Positions 13,888 through 25,822 of a stretch of DNA of 64,000 bases are shown piece by piece. Source of the stretch: Apostichopus japonicus (Eukaryota; Echinodermata; Holothuroidea; Aspidochirotida; Stichopodidae). The DNA lies in contig NC_092576.1 in the NCBI RefSeq assembly GCF_037975245.1, positions 25,011,611 through 25,075,610 of the forward strand, given 5' to 3'. The notes beneath the pieces were generated by a model. The model had not been told where the DNA came from and did not search any database. It saw nothing but the letters and a program-made list of their open reading frames with translations. A program made the position numbers and the translations under genes. Every line of letters begins with the position of its first letter. The first letter of the stretch is position 1.

Positions 13888-16429
13888 AGTTTCCTTGCAA
13901 TGAGACTATAATTGTGTGATCATCGTCGGGTGTGTATCACCCATTCCCCTCGATAGAGAACATAACATACATAAGCACTTACGTTTGTGTACTTTCCTGT
14001 TCTGAGAAGGAACTAATTCGTTTGTACTGTTTTCTCACTTTTACTCAATAGTAAAATACAACATGTGAAGTATAATCCCTTTAACTATTCACTAAACAAC
14101 AACAACAGCATTATCCCCTCAAACATATGCAGATAAATTGTATACATTAAACCCAATGATCATATCAATTTGCTAAAACCATATCTCTCTTAATTAGACT
14201 GTAAAACCTATTAATTAACATTTAACCCTCCAAAATTACATGAAAGCCCAATAGACTACATGAATATTCATGACATAGCTGGCTATTAGCTATGTGCACA
14301 GCTTACTGCAGAGGAGTATAAAGACCGCTCACGATACAATATTATATGGATCGCTTGAAAGTTTTCGTTCTGTTTCACGTGCTGTTATGTTTGAAAGAAA
14401 TCATAGACTAGTTTGAAAACTAGTGCCTTCTCAAACATATAGCATGTATAGTCACCTACTGTCATATTAAGTCATGACGAAACATTTCATTGAGAATGTA
14501 TTCAATCATCGCGTTTTCTTTTTTTCTGGGGGGGGGGGGGAGGGAATAACTTCAAATGCACTTCAAAATATCATGGATTGTATCAAGAGAACAAAGCAAG
14601 GCTAACATATCTGAAATAGATTTTCACCTTTTCCTCAACTATTCCGTGGTATATGAATAAATGTTGGAGATTTCTGAAATATATAGAGACTATTCATTGT
14701 AACAGACCGAAACTTTTTTCAATCTAAACTTTAAAAACTTAAGATTCTTTTTGGGATACTACACAGGATTAACAGCGACGAGGTCAAGATGGCATCACGA
14801 AGGACTTACCGTACAATTATCTATTTAGCTTGACTGCCCAGTGTGACCTCTGTATATCATCTTATAGCAACAACCATCCCATTTCTAGTGAAATATATGT
14901 GATAAGGTAATATGTTCAACATTTAAAACACACCCTCATCGTCCAGGTCTCTAATACGAAACATATTTCAACCAGAAAAGAAAAACATGAGACTCAACAA
15001 TCTCCTAAGAGACAACGAACAACCTCACCTGTTCGACAATTGGACGTCTGGACGATTAGAAAGGGGATACATGAACAAGGTAATGTGGGTCCGATGAACA
15101 TGAATGTCACGAAGCTGACGTGAATGATTCGAAGAGACAGCATACGGCGAATCACCTGCAAAGGAGTCATAATTCAATTAGAGGTCATTATGGAACAACT
15201 AATACAGGTGACTGTGGCTTGTATAGCAAATTATGGCTTAAAGATCCGGTCCGTTATGCTGCGAATCTTCTCTTGCCCAGATAGTTTAGGCCGTGTGGAC
15301 AATTTTGATGTTCAAGATTTAATCAGAATATAAGAAACATTGGTCGGAAATACAAATATATTTTTGAATAAAATATATTGTAAACAGTAAAACTGATATA
15401 AAAGTGTCATAAACAGAATAAAGCTAAATTTAAAACTACTAGGGCACAGGAATATGCAATAATTGATGCACTTAGTCACCTTAATATTCCCTTTATAAAA
15501 ATGTGTTTTTTTTCTAATATTCAACATTGCTCTCAATAAAACAAGTATAAAGGTGTTTTTGCAATACCTCAGAAATGTTTTTGCAAATAAGGGCGTGGGC
15601 AGCGCGGCTCTTAACTGAATCACGAGAGTGAATACCCGACACGGGGCGCCAACGGCAGACTGAACAAATACTGCCTAACGTGGTCCCCCCCCCCCGATTA
15701 ACTTATGCAATACCTCCGGGGAGAGCCCTAATTTGACCCTACCTCCGGTGTCTAAAAAATGCAACGAAGCCAACCAGGACGGGAAGTTATTAGTTATACA
15801 ATACAATACAATACAATATGGCGCCGCGTAGTCAGCCCTCACTCCCGGACACAATGGCGACATTTAGCAGAAGTGAGAAGATTTCTGTGTTGGTGGTCTC
15901 TCACATTGATAGGCTGAGAGAGATTATTGGAACTTAAGCTACAAGGTGCTTTAGGTTAGGTTCAACTTTGATGTAACCAAAGCAATGTCATTTAGTAATT
16001 TTGATAATTCAATAATACATTTTGTCCGAAACAGCGTCCCGATTCCGACTGTTTTTATTCTGCTGGTTGCTAATCGGTAAATACAATCCATCCCATATAA
16101 TGAAGGTGAGAGCGTGACATAAAATGTTCACTTATATATTTCATTCTACACCTTTATCATTTTGAGGTCAATACACTAGAACTGATATAACTAATAGAAC
16201 GTACTCGTCAGCTTTGAAATGTCTCAGATAATTATAATATATAATAACCGTGGGTATGCATGAACATATCGGATTCCATAGAGCAAAGCTGCGCGAATAG
16301 TAATTGTATGGAATGGACAAAGTAAACCGTCTATGCTTTAAAGTGTTACTATTTACTTGGAGCTGTTAAGATCAGTTAAAGACATTTAGACAACATATAA
16401 AAAAACATAGAAACATATAAAAAATACCC
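13888..16429. other. No gene recognised
   Basis: AT-rich sequence without supportable exons. It holds a 13-base G run (14528-14540), an imperfect palindrome around actagtttgaaaactagt (14408-14425), a C run (15685-15695), and a short ATACA microsatellite near 15796-15818. The TATAAAG at about 14317 has no initiator or gene downstream that I can tie to it. Confidence 0.45.
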
Positions 16430-17152
16430 TGAAAAGATCAGGGCTATAGAGAATTGGACATTTGAATTATCATCGGAATATTGCCAAAAACCCGTCCAAA
16501 AGCAGAAAAAGCTCTTCATTGTTTCAAAAAGATCATATATCGCTCACCTACACCTTTTTTTTTTTAAATCCGATAAATGTTATGTTCTTTACAGACATCC
16601 TTACAAAATTAAAGCAATGAAATTGGGATAGCGCCACACAAGCGTTGTAGGAACAATTTGCATATTGCAGGTACGGTCCGGGTGTGCGTGTGCATGAATA
16701 TTTGTGTATATACGTGTTTAGTTAATGTATTGTATATCCTGGTGGAGGGGGCGTGTCCACAGTTCTTTTTACAATCCTTATATCTCGTTCATTGTGCAAC
16801 CAATTTCCACAATTTTAGCCTCAAATGATAAGAACTATTTAGATAATACTATATTGACATAAAATAAACCAAAAATAAAATGTTATCACTATTGGTAGTA
16901 TGTATTCCAAAATAAGCTACTTGGGGACCTAATTTGCATATTTGCAGATAAAATTAGCCCAATACTAGTGAAAATTATCAGATATGAAATCAACAGTTGT
17001 TGCTCTTTCCATTGATATAAAGTTTCTTGTAAACTAGGTAACACTGCCTTGTAAAAGGAATATACAAGAAAGGTCTTACAAACGTGCGACCATGCTGCCA
17101 GTAAACAATGTTAATAAAATATGATTCAAAGTTTTTCCCCTTTATCTACACA

Positions 17153-17394
17153 GGCTAGAGATGATCTTGCTAAAGTAGAAGGAGCAGTTGCAAGGGTTGC
17201 TATTGGGATGTCTGCGGCTTCGACTGTTTTAAGTGGCCTTTGGTTTTCGGCATAGATGTGGCAGAGAGGCAATAACGAAGACAGACGAACGAAAATTACA
17301 GCGAACCAAATGGCACCAAAAGCAACATAGCAAAGTCAGGAGATTTTTCAGAGCTGCTCCTTGACTTAGAGAAAATTACTTATGGAACTCATTA
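17153..17394 (+). pseudogene. Broken copy of the ApoL-like candidate exon (R0)
   Basis: A splice acceptor (tttatctacacag) is followed by a frame starting ARDDLAKVEGAVARVA. The frame then breaks: relative to the R1 and R3 copies about 30 bases are lost after the word tttggttttcggcatag, removing the FLGDAIYDLVQ segment. The ending ITYGTH is still readable in another frame. Same family as the intact copy at 35029-35283. Confidence 0.55.
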
Positions 17395-18653
17395 ATGAGA
17401 TTTGACAGGTAGAGTAATATTTATTTTAATATAATTGCAATATTTTAATATGTTGTTGATGTTTATCAGTACACTTGATAGAGTACTTTTACATGTCTGT
17501 TTCACCAACACTCGACATCACAATTGAAATGGAACCGAATTTTAAAACAACAGCGAAAATACTTCGGATAGCTTTGAATCAGGTTTCAATGCTGTGTTTG
17601 TCAATACCGTTGTCCCTTGGACATTTTTCGTGCAAGACTATATAAACCAAAATGACATTGGTTGTCATTCATGGGGTTTCTGTTGTTTGCAACAGGCAAA
17701 GAGGAAATATACCTGTGTACAGGCTCAAATATGTTGTAACATGGAATACACAGAAACTATTCTGCCGTTAAAGTTTTACTGTGGGTTTGAACAAAGATAT
17801 ACATTAAATATTTATGTCCACAATCTTTGGCATACCGTTTAAGCAGTCCATTCAAACAATTAAGGTAAATAAAGAAACTTTGGCAAGGAATCCTGTATAA
17901 TTCTTTCCAAAAGAAAAAGGAACATTATAATTATATACGATCAAAAGTATAAAAATCGATACTGGTACACAATATTATATAAATTTAGTCGCGCCCCTTT
18001 GTTTGAACAAGCCAATGGAAGTATATTAGTAAATGCATATGAAGTAAGGTGGAAACAACCCACAACTCATCTTTGATACCAAACAACGTAACAAGTAAAC
18101 TGAATAGTACAAGTGCACATGTACTAGTCTACACATAGTATCCACACAGTACACATATTGCATTTTGCTCAGTTCCGCTTTTGCAAGCATGGAAGCAAGA
18201 AACCTGACAAAAGAACAAAGCGACTAACTAATTCTCAACGAAAGGCACGAAGAACCAAGCCGCGAAGAAAATAGAGTAAAAGGCAAATCTGTATCTGCGA
18301 AGAACAGCACTGAACGTAGCCTATGTCGTGCGATATGCCTAATTCAACATATTGAACAAGGCATAAGCCTACCATTGTTTAAAGGTATTTTTCTTTATCC
18401 GGGACTTTTAAGGTAACGTAGATTATTGTGGATTGATCAATCGGATCGAGGCTCTCTTTTTCAATCTCGAACATTCGGTGAGGCTCGACGAACTTAATAT
18501 TACCACTTATCGTCCAGCAAATTCACTGAATGTATAGGCAGTAGTAGTAGTAGTGCCGAACTCATATAAGATGGGCAGTTTTTGTTCCGTTTTGTAATAT
18601 TTTGTCGTAATCCTCACTTGTATTTTTAAAACACAGAGTCATAAGTTGGTACA

Positions 18654-18929
18654 TTGAAACCAGGTACACCGCCAGTTTTTTCCACTCCCGAAAGGGGTGT
18701 TATTCTAGCAGCAAAGCAAGTAACCTCTTTACTGTTTCAAAATGAACAAGCTATGTCGGTTTTAATGCTGTTGGTTGGTATAACTCTTGTATTATATAGA
18801 TGGCTAAGACTCAAGAAAGAAAAATATGTTTATATTGCCAATCTCACATCAAAGAGAACTAAAGCAAGGAGAGTTCTGACCATCCATACATTCAGCTTCA
18901 ATGAACCAGACACTAAACTACAAATGTAG
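18654..18929 (+). pseudogene. Chimeric open frame made by a deletion inside R0
   Basis: This open frame joins MKPGTPPVF (end of the short exon found in every unit) to a hydrophobic stretch (LMLLVGITLVLYRWLRL) followed by basic residues. In R1 and R3 these two segments lie ~3.9 kb (R1, with insertions) and ~1.2 kb (R3) apart, so the apparent protein is a product of the R0 deletion. The hydrophobic stretch looks like a membrane segment, but the same bases in R3 are better explained in another frame (see 56141-56340). Confidence 0.35.
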
Positions 18930-19297
18930 TTACGTTCCTTGTAACCACCTCTATGAGGCTGTATTGGATATGGTGGATGTTATTGCTGGAGTTGACTTCC
19001 AAAAACCTGTTCGCTAAACCAATTTGAAATGTTTTCTTGTAGTAATAGTTTGATTGAGGAAATTACACTTGGTAGGAGGCTTTTCATTTGATCCAAACAT
19101 CCACAAATCATCACTTCAAAACAGTTGGATACTTTGAATAATTAGATATGGAAAAGGTTTATACCTACCTACCAACCTACAACATAGGACACATGTCTCA
19201 TAGCGAGCACATTTTAAAAACAAACTCAAACATAGCCTATTCCCTCATATTTTAATAAATCTTTACAATGAAAGGACGTAGTCGTGTCCTCTAAAAT

Positions 19298-21856
19298 AGT
19301 GAAAGGAAGCGGGGAAGTAGGGAACAATACAGCGGGCCACACCAACAAATGATGACAGTGACGACAATCTCTTGGCTCAAGTAATCTTCCTTAGTTCCTA
19401 GACCTTTATACACGCCAAGGTCAAAATCAACGACAACAGAAGAACAGCCTGTGTAACATAGAGCAAATAACAAACAGAATATGAGATAACATGATCATGA
19501 TTTTAATACAACAAATGTTCACAGTGTGCAGACTACAACGAAGCCCAGACTTTATGTCCCATTGCTTGAAGAAGCAATGCACAAATGCATCAAAGCTACC
19601 ACGCATGTAGCACAGAACCAATAAGAGTGAAGCAAGCACCGAAATATCGATGTAATTTGAAACTACAACTTCAAAGGAATCTACACACAACGACAAAACT
19701 TTTGAAAACAGTATTAATGCAATGAATGCTCAAGGTAATTGTAAACAGATCAGGGATTCACCAAAGTGTCCTCAACCAGAGAGAGCTGTCATCAACAGAA
19801 ACTATTAACAAAATCCTATTAAATTAATTATAAACACACATGGTACACCCTGCATAACAATATTTACATTTCATAACAAATAGTTACGTAACTCAAGGAT
19901 ACTGTAAATAGCAATAAGTAATCATATACAGCAATGGAGCTTTACCTATAGGGACCGAAAGCCATAACTCATGTTACGCACGGAAGTGATATAATAAATG
20001 GAAACGGCTGAACAAACATGATGTCATAGACACTAACTACAATCTCTTTAAACATCAGACCCATGATTTGTCTATAAAATATCAGCCTTATAAATCCTAT
20101 ATACAACTACACCTCTTAACTCGGTACATCAGCAGGTCTCACGAATATTACAAGAACTATTAACAATAAGGAACGATAGTCTAAAAAGACCTGGTGAGAC
20201 ACTGAATGTGCCTGCCAACTGCACCCTATTGAACTCATTACTCACCAGACCCAAATGGATAAGTTAACAGCGACCCCGTCAACCCAAGGACATCCTCAGT
20301 GATATCACGTCTCACAATATACCACACGACCTGGAGTCTATTAGAAAGAGTGACGTTAACACATAAAATACCTAAAACTAGCACTTAAGTATACTGCAGC
20401 AAGACCCCTAATTACCTGTTAGACACTTTAGTGTGTCACATCACCTAATTCACGTGGGACCTAGTTGTCCTATTTAAATTATTACGTATAAAGTACAATT
20501 ACACAAGACAAACAAAATAAAGATATAACGAACAATGAAGCTTAAAACAGTAAAACTAGTTGCATATAAACAATTAAGCATACTATCGTACACTTAGGTC
20601 TATTAAATTAAATCATCCATATAGGTCCACATAGCCATGGTGTGTTAGGCTGCTAGCCCACGCTGACCCCTGTAGTATTACTACGTTAGGTCATAACCTA
20701 AGTTGGGTCCATAATACCTACATAGCGTTATGCCGTAGGCTAAGCTGAATACATAGCACCTACAGTGTGTCAGACTGGCCTAGGCAGGAACCCTTTGTTC
20801 TGGGTGAGCACATGGGCCACCTCCCAAACTACAATAGCCCCCTCTTCACCCATGTGACTAGAACAACACACTAACACATACCAAATTTAGTATAAAACCT
20901 TATGAATTGATATCACCTTTTATCTAACAGCATCTTGAAACAAATTTACACTAATTAATGATAATTCCTTAAACTCATAATTGTAAAAGGAAACTCTATA
21001 CTAATTCAACATCAACTCAATGTAAGGGAATATTAACCTTATATAATATAACCAACCAAGATTTGGACAAATTACATTCTTCAGAGAAACATTTAATCTA
21101 CATGTCCTCCCACATGCAGCCAAACATTAAATCAACTATCTCTCTGTATACATGTCAGCCACATATATCCAATCGGACCAATCCATTTCAACATTATTGG
21201 TTAGAATCAGATAAATCAAATGTATGCAATTCTGAACACAGCAATTTCACTCGAAATTGGACCTTACCTACGCTAATTCAATTGGCAACCTAACACAGTG
21301 AAGCGATAGACCCTTACTAAATGTCGATCTATAACTTACACAGAAATTGACCTTGAACAACACATCAACCCACAACTTAGTGCTAAACAATGATACATGA
21401 TTTGTTTTAATGGTCAACTCACCGGGTAACACCAGCTTTACAACAATCTTCTCGAAAGTCTCAAGTTAAATACCTTTTGCCCAGCTGAAACTGGCATGTT
21501 GTTTGGATAACAATAGAGAGTGAAGTGCCTACATGGGTGCAGGGCAGTGAGATACATACACTCAGTCGGCGCAAGGATATTACCATAAAACCTTTCTTTT
21601 CAAAATGTAATATGCCTTAATGAAGCAATACATGTAAATGTTGATAAATTACAAAAGTTCCATGATAATTTATAAAATCTAAACAACTAAAACCTAATAA
21701 CTGCTCAATTATCCATGTTAATGACATCATGAATAGTCAATATGTAAATAGTAGGCAGTATATCCTGGGCATGTGAGAGTCAAATGCAAGGCGTACTAGT
21801 GTAACCCACACACTTAGACAGATTAACGTGGCAGCATGAATTTCTACTTTACTACA
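19298..21856 (-). mobile_element. Long LTR (3' LTR) of a gypsy-like retrotransposon, inferred
   Basis: On the minus strand the segment starts with TGTAGTAAAG at 21856 and ends CTTCCTTTCA at 19298, giving the TG...CA ends of an LTR. A purine-rich stretch (GCAGGGAAACT) lies just upstream on the minus strand, as expected for a polypurine tract, and the integrase lies upstream in the same orientation. The flanking unit R0 reads ATAG immediately before it. A second possibility is a shorter LTR, 21021-21856, ending CCCTTACA; the repeat at 23353 supports that alternative. Minus-strand open frames at 19291-19696 are unrecognised. Confidence 0.45.
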
Positions 21857-22074
21857 AGTTTCCCTGCGATTAAAGTCCTCGCCCCGATGAACGTTAATCT
21901 AATGCATACTGAACAGTTAGAAATACAATGAACATGAAACCAGCCATGTGATGTCTACTTGACCAAACAACTCTGGTTACACTGAGAAATACAGACTTAA
22001 AGAAAAAAGTATTAGTTCACAGAACTAATGTAAATACAATGTCACAACGATACACCAATCATAAAGCAGCTATG

Positions 22075-23352
22075 TCACTTATGGATCTGGAATTGAAGAC
22101 CGAGGGAGATGAGCCGGATTGCTTTGTTGACCCTTGGTAATACGTTCTGATCTACGAATACTTTGACATGGTCGATCTGCTTGGGGTATGGTTTCTTCCC
22201 TCCTTGTTTCGTGGAACAACCAGCATGGAATAAGTGCATTTTCATCAGTGTCGTCACGTCATCATTGTCTCCCCCAATTTTCAGGATCCGGGTCATCTTC
22301 CTCAGCAGCTACTCCAAGATGTCCTGACCGTCCTCACTTGGCAAGTATGGAAAGGGCTGGCGGGGATCTAGGATGATTAGACGTCGGTACTGTGCGCACT
22401 GCTCCACCTAATAATGGTCTGATATGGTATACATCTAGGCCTTCATTTATAGCAACTACAATAAAGGGCTCCCTGTTGTACTTGTCTTCCAATTTATGTC
22501 GGCCTTCATGCGCACATTTCTTAAGGAAAACTCTGCTACCAACAAGTATGTGAGGGCTCAGTTGTTGAAGGTCATGTGTCTCCTTGGTGGCTTGTAATGC
22601 AGCTTCCAACTCGGTGAACCTGAAGAGGAGCATCTGCCTGGGCTGCAACAAACTCTTCACCCCAGTCTTCTTCAGTGTTTCCCAGAATTTGTTATATTGG
22701 AGTATATGGCTCACGTCCACAGAGGAGTCGGTAAGGGGAGAACCCGGTGACGCTGTGAGGGGTACAGTTATACCGGAACACAAGCTGGTTAAGTAATTCC
22801 GGCCACTTATGTCGATGTTCAGGCTCAATGGATGTACCATTCCGCACAAAGTCCGGTTAAAACGTTCAGTTTTCCCATTCCCTTGAAGATAATAGGGGGT
22901 GGTGCGGGTTTTCTCTATACCATGCAAGTTGCAAATCTCCCGGATCAATCCACTCTTAAAATTCATGCCTCTGTCAGAATGCATCCGTAACGGTGTGCCA
23001 AAATGACCAAACCAATGATCTCGGAGGGCCTTTGCAACTACAGGGGGTGCCAGTTTAAGACAAGGTATGGCCTGCGCATTTTTAGTGAGTACATCCGTCT
23101 TGACCAGGACATCCTCGAAGCCACCTATGCCACGGTCTCGAGGAAGTCAATTGCCAACATCTCTTGTGGTATGAATGCGAGCAGATGTCGCAGGGGAGTA
23201 CGTACCTTTGGAGTTTGCTCCTTGATAGCAGCACAGGTAAAACAATCCTTCACATAGATTTGCATTTCTCTATGAAGGCCAGGCCAGAAACATTGTGCCT
23301 TAAGAATGCCAAAGGTACGGTTTACGCCTCGGTGTCCACAGTCGACACCGAA
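22075..23352 (-). pseudogene. Ty3/gypsy-type retrotransposon integrase, broken
   Basis: The minus-strand translation shows a zinc-binding part (GHRGVNRTFGILKAQCFWPG...CFTC near 23340-23230) and first catalytic Asp in LAIDFLE (near 23140). After a frameshift near 23120 come TDVFTKNAQAIPCLKL, the second Asp in MHSDRGMNF (near 22970), the catalytic Glu in GNGKTERFNR (near 22870), and a C-terminal domain with VFLKKCAHEGRHKLEDKY. Integrase joins retrotransposon cDNA to the chromosome. Here it is split by at least two frameshifts, and protease, reverse transcriptase and RNase H are missing: the frame runs straight into repeat sequence at 23353. The copy is dead. Confidence 0.85.
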
Positions 23353-23522
23353 TGTAGGGAATATTAACCTTATATAATATAACCAACCAACCAAGATTTG
23401 GACAAAATACATTCTTCAGAGAAACATTTAATCTACATGTCCACCCATAGGCAGCCAAACATTAAATTAACTATCTCTATGTATACCTGCCAGGCTACCA
23501 CAAATATCCTATCCATTTCTAC
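23353..23522 (-). repeat. LTR fragment, duplicate of 21021-21205
   Basis: This stretch (starting tgtagggaatattaacc) repeats 21021-21205 with a few differences and the same orientation. It abuts the integrase exactly, so either it is the end of the 5' LTR after an internal deletion of the element, or LTR sequence brought in by recombination. Its far end is replaced by a different repeat at 23523. Confidence 0.65.
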
Positions 23523-23760
23523 ACTCTAAAAACAGTTGGTTAAAAAATTAACCAATACCTTAACCAACACTGGGCACGTATGTCAAATTCGACTTATTGG
23601 TGATAGTTTAACCAACACCTGTTGGTTAACGGCTTTAACCAGCCGTTGGGTAACATTTTTAACCAATAAAATAACTATACGTTTGTACCCAACAGTTGTT
23701 GGTTAAATTAATTGTGTAAATTATGCCCATTATTGGTGAACTTACAAATGTAGGGATCAT
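23523..23760. repeat. Short repeat built from GTTGGTTAA words in both orientations
   Basis: Starting with acactctaaaaacagttgg, the stretch contains many copies of gttggttaa and its reverse complement ttaaccaac, so either strand could fold back. This composition is common in non-autonomous MITE-like repeats of marine animals. Terminal repeats and a target duplication are not clear. Confidence 0.4.
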
Positions 23761-24767
23761 TAAATTGGCGAATTAAAAATCATTGTATTGGGCAATTACT
23801 GTATTTAAATTGGGCAGTGGCTTTTACCATTACAAAAGGGTTGGGCAGTTAAATGAGCCTTCATTGCCCAATATATGTTGGCGAATGCAATATATTGGAC
23901 AGTGACGGATGAGATCCTCAATGGATTTTTCTTAATGTAGTTGAAAGACTCCTCACAAGTTTTCTTCATGCAGACCTAATTTGCAACAATCAATTGAATA
24001 TGGCAATGCAAAGAGTAAACAATCCTAAAAAATATTGAAAAATTAACAAACAGTTACATTACAGAAGCCAGATGGATGACATTTTGAGAACTTGTTTTTA
24101 TTGAAAACAATAACCAGCTGAACCATGTGAATAAAATACAAACAAAACAAAACAAAACAACACACAAATATGCTTGGATGTAACAACTTCTTAGCTGTGC
24201 TCTATCAGACCTTTAAGGTGACACAATGTAAAAAACCTCTACTCTTCAAGAAGACCCTTATTCATAGAAAACTTGTAACACTCAATATCTCACATATGTA
24301 ACTATAGATCAATTGATGTATAAACAATCTATGAATCTAAACATCAATCATGATCTGATTAATCAAGGTTTACCTATACATACAGTTAATTAAGAATTAC
24401 ATTGAGTATCATATACGGTGTACATGATTACATTTAGAGACATATTTATGATATATGCCGTACATTGCAGCCAGTGCATTGTTCTTATTTCCAGTATTTG
24501 GATGTATAGTATATATCTTCACCACATATAGAGAAACATGTGTAGGTGAAATTTAGCTACATTAAACCTTACTCACTCATAAAAGATCAGTTGATTAGAT
24601 CGGGATTCCAATAAAAATTAGTAAGGAAAGTTTTGATTTGTACCAGAATGGTATGTAAAAATATGTCATATCATGAGTTTTAATTAAATGTCATTTCAAG
24701 ATGATGCTATTAGGTGTGTGAAGTTTAAAATAATAATATACAAACTTCTTGCTTACAATTATTATAT
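23761..24767. other. No gene recognised
   Basis: AT-rich sequence between the LTR element and the duplicated pseudo-exons. It may include the 3' untranslated or downstream region of the minus-strand gene, but no clear polyadenylation site could be assigned. A short aaacaaaac run sits near 24140-24160. Confidence 0.4.
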
Positions 24768-25133
24768 GAGCTTCTTGCTTACAATTTCCTGTTAAGGCAC
24801 TTTTTTTTTCAGGGCCAAGAATGCTATAATACAACTTGGCATATGTGCTTCTTTGATTTCATTAATCACATTTTGAATGAACTGCCAAACAAGACTGCAT
24901 GAAGGTCGATAAGCCATGTCCAAAATGCACATTTGCCATGAAACAGAAATAGACAGCTTTTATAGAAGAGATTTGTGAGAAACTGACCTCTGTTCTAAAA
25001 TAGCAAATATCTAGGTTGGTACCAAGAGGGCTCCTTGCATACAAAAGTAGCTGCAGTATTTTTGTGGCATCAATATCCTTTGAACTTTGTAGAATATTAG
25101 CCATGAATATCTAGCTTACAATTCTTTCTATAT
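24768..25133 (-). pseudogene. Pseudo-exon copy A of the SAMD3-like terminal exon
   Basis: A 366-bp unit whose minus-strand frame (24862-25104) reads MANILQSSKDIDATK and then RSPLGTNLDICYF and FMANVHFGHGL. It aligns with ADILQIPNIDATK, GTLLAPTQTFVIL and FKAMYILDMAY of the real exon at 25466-25822. The acceptor that precedes the real exon (tttttctcacag) is not present, and the LERRPVPQ core has diverged, so it is unlikely to be used in splicing. It is almost identical to the next copy. Confidence 0.75.
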
Positions 25134-25499
25134 GAGCTTCTTGCTTACAATTTCCTTTTAAGGCACTTCTTTTTTTTCAGGGCCAAGAATGCTATAATAC
25201 AACTTGGCATATGTGCTTCTTTGATTTCATTAATCACATTTTGAATGAACTGCCAAACAAGACTGCATGAAGGTCGATAAGCCATGTTCCAAAATGCACA
25301 TTTGCCATGAAACAGAAATAGACAGCTTTTATAGAAGAGATTTGTGAGAAACTGACCTCTGTTCTAAAATAGCAAATATCTAGGTTGGTACCAAGAGGGC
25401 TCCTTGCATACAAAAGTAGCTGCAGTATTTTTGTGGCATCAATATCCTTTGAACTTTGTAGAATATTAGCCATGAATATCTAGCTTACAATTCTTTCCT
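25134..25499 (-). pseudogene. Pseudo-exon copy B, near-identical tandem duplicate
   Basis: Nearly base-for-base repeat of 24768-25133 in direct orientation. One visible difference is an extra t (catgttccaaaatg against catgtccaaaatg), which shifts the end of the frame. The near identity points to a very recent duplication. Its last bases overlap the end of the coding frame of the real exon. Confidence 0.8.
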
Positions 25500-25822
25500 T
25501 TTAAGCCACTAATTACTTTTAAAGGCCAAGATGATCTAAGATCTCTAATGCAACTTGGCACATGTGCTTTTTTGATTTCATAAATCCCATTTTGAATGAA
25601 CTGCCACACAAGACAGCATGAAGGTCGGTAAGCCATGTCCAAAATGTACATTGCTTTGAAACAGAAATCGATAGCTTTCAGTAGTGATTCTTGAGGGACT
25701 GGCCTCCGTTCTAGAATAACAAATGTTTGGGTTGGTGCCAAGAGAGTTCCTTTGCGTACAACAAATGGCTGCGGCTTTTTTGTGGCATCAATATTTGGAA
25801 TTTGTAGAATATCAGCCACTTC
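25466..25822 (-). CDS. SAMD3-like gene terminal exon (FVILERRPVPQESLLKAIDF)
   Basis: Excellent acceptor (polypyrimidine stretch ending tttctcacag), then EVADILQIPNIDATKKPQPF, TQTFVILERRPVPQESLLKA, IDFCFKAMYILDMAYRPSCC and VWQFIQNGIYEIKK, ending LDIHG-stop. This C-terminal block (an 'ILER...P...LL.A.D.CFK..Y..D..Y' pattern) is the most conserved part of the family. Downstream on the same strand lie two pseudo-exon duplicates (25134-25499 and 24768-25133). A diverged copy on the opposite strand sits at 61722-62051. Confidence 0.75.
   Translation of the reverse strand, partial: EVADILQIPNIDATKKPQPFVVRKGTLLAPTQTFVILERRPVPQESLLKAIDFCFKAMYILDMAYRPSCCLVWQFIQNGIYEIKKAHVPSCIRDLRSSWPLKVISGLKGKNCKLDIHG

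Larger units (their letters stand above)
16430..19297 (+). repeat. R0: truncated copy of the ~7 kb tandem unit
   Basis: From gatcagggctatagagaa (about 16436) onward this segment is collinear with 34256 onward in R1 and 52356 onward in R3. It runs through the LAKITYGTH exon, the NDIGCH segment and the LKPGTPPVF exon. At about 18680 it jumps directly from the LKPGTPPVF exon to the segment found at 42883 in R1 and 55985 in R3, so about 3-4 kb of the unit is missing. It ends abruptly at 19297 where LTR sequence begins. It lacks both LINE insertions seen in R1, so it represents the pre-insertion state of that site. Confidence 0.85.

Noticed and set aside
14310-14345. TATAAAG promoter candidate
   Set aside because: No initiator at proper spacing and no gene recognised downstream.
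17594-17842. Open frame with NDIGCHSWGFCCLQQA, also seen at 53499-53792
   Set aside because: Conserved between units only as recent duplicated DNA; stops and frameshifts differ between copies, and it lies after the stop of the ApoL-like exon, so it looks like 3' UTR.
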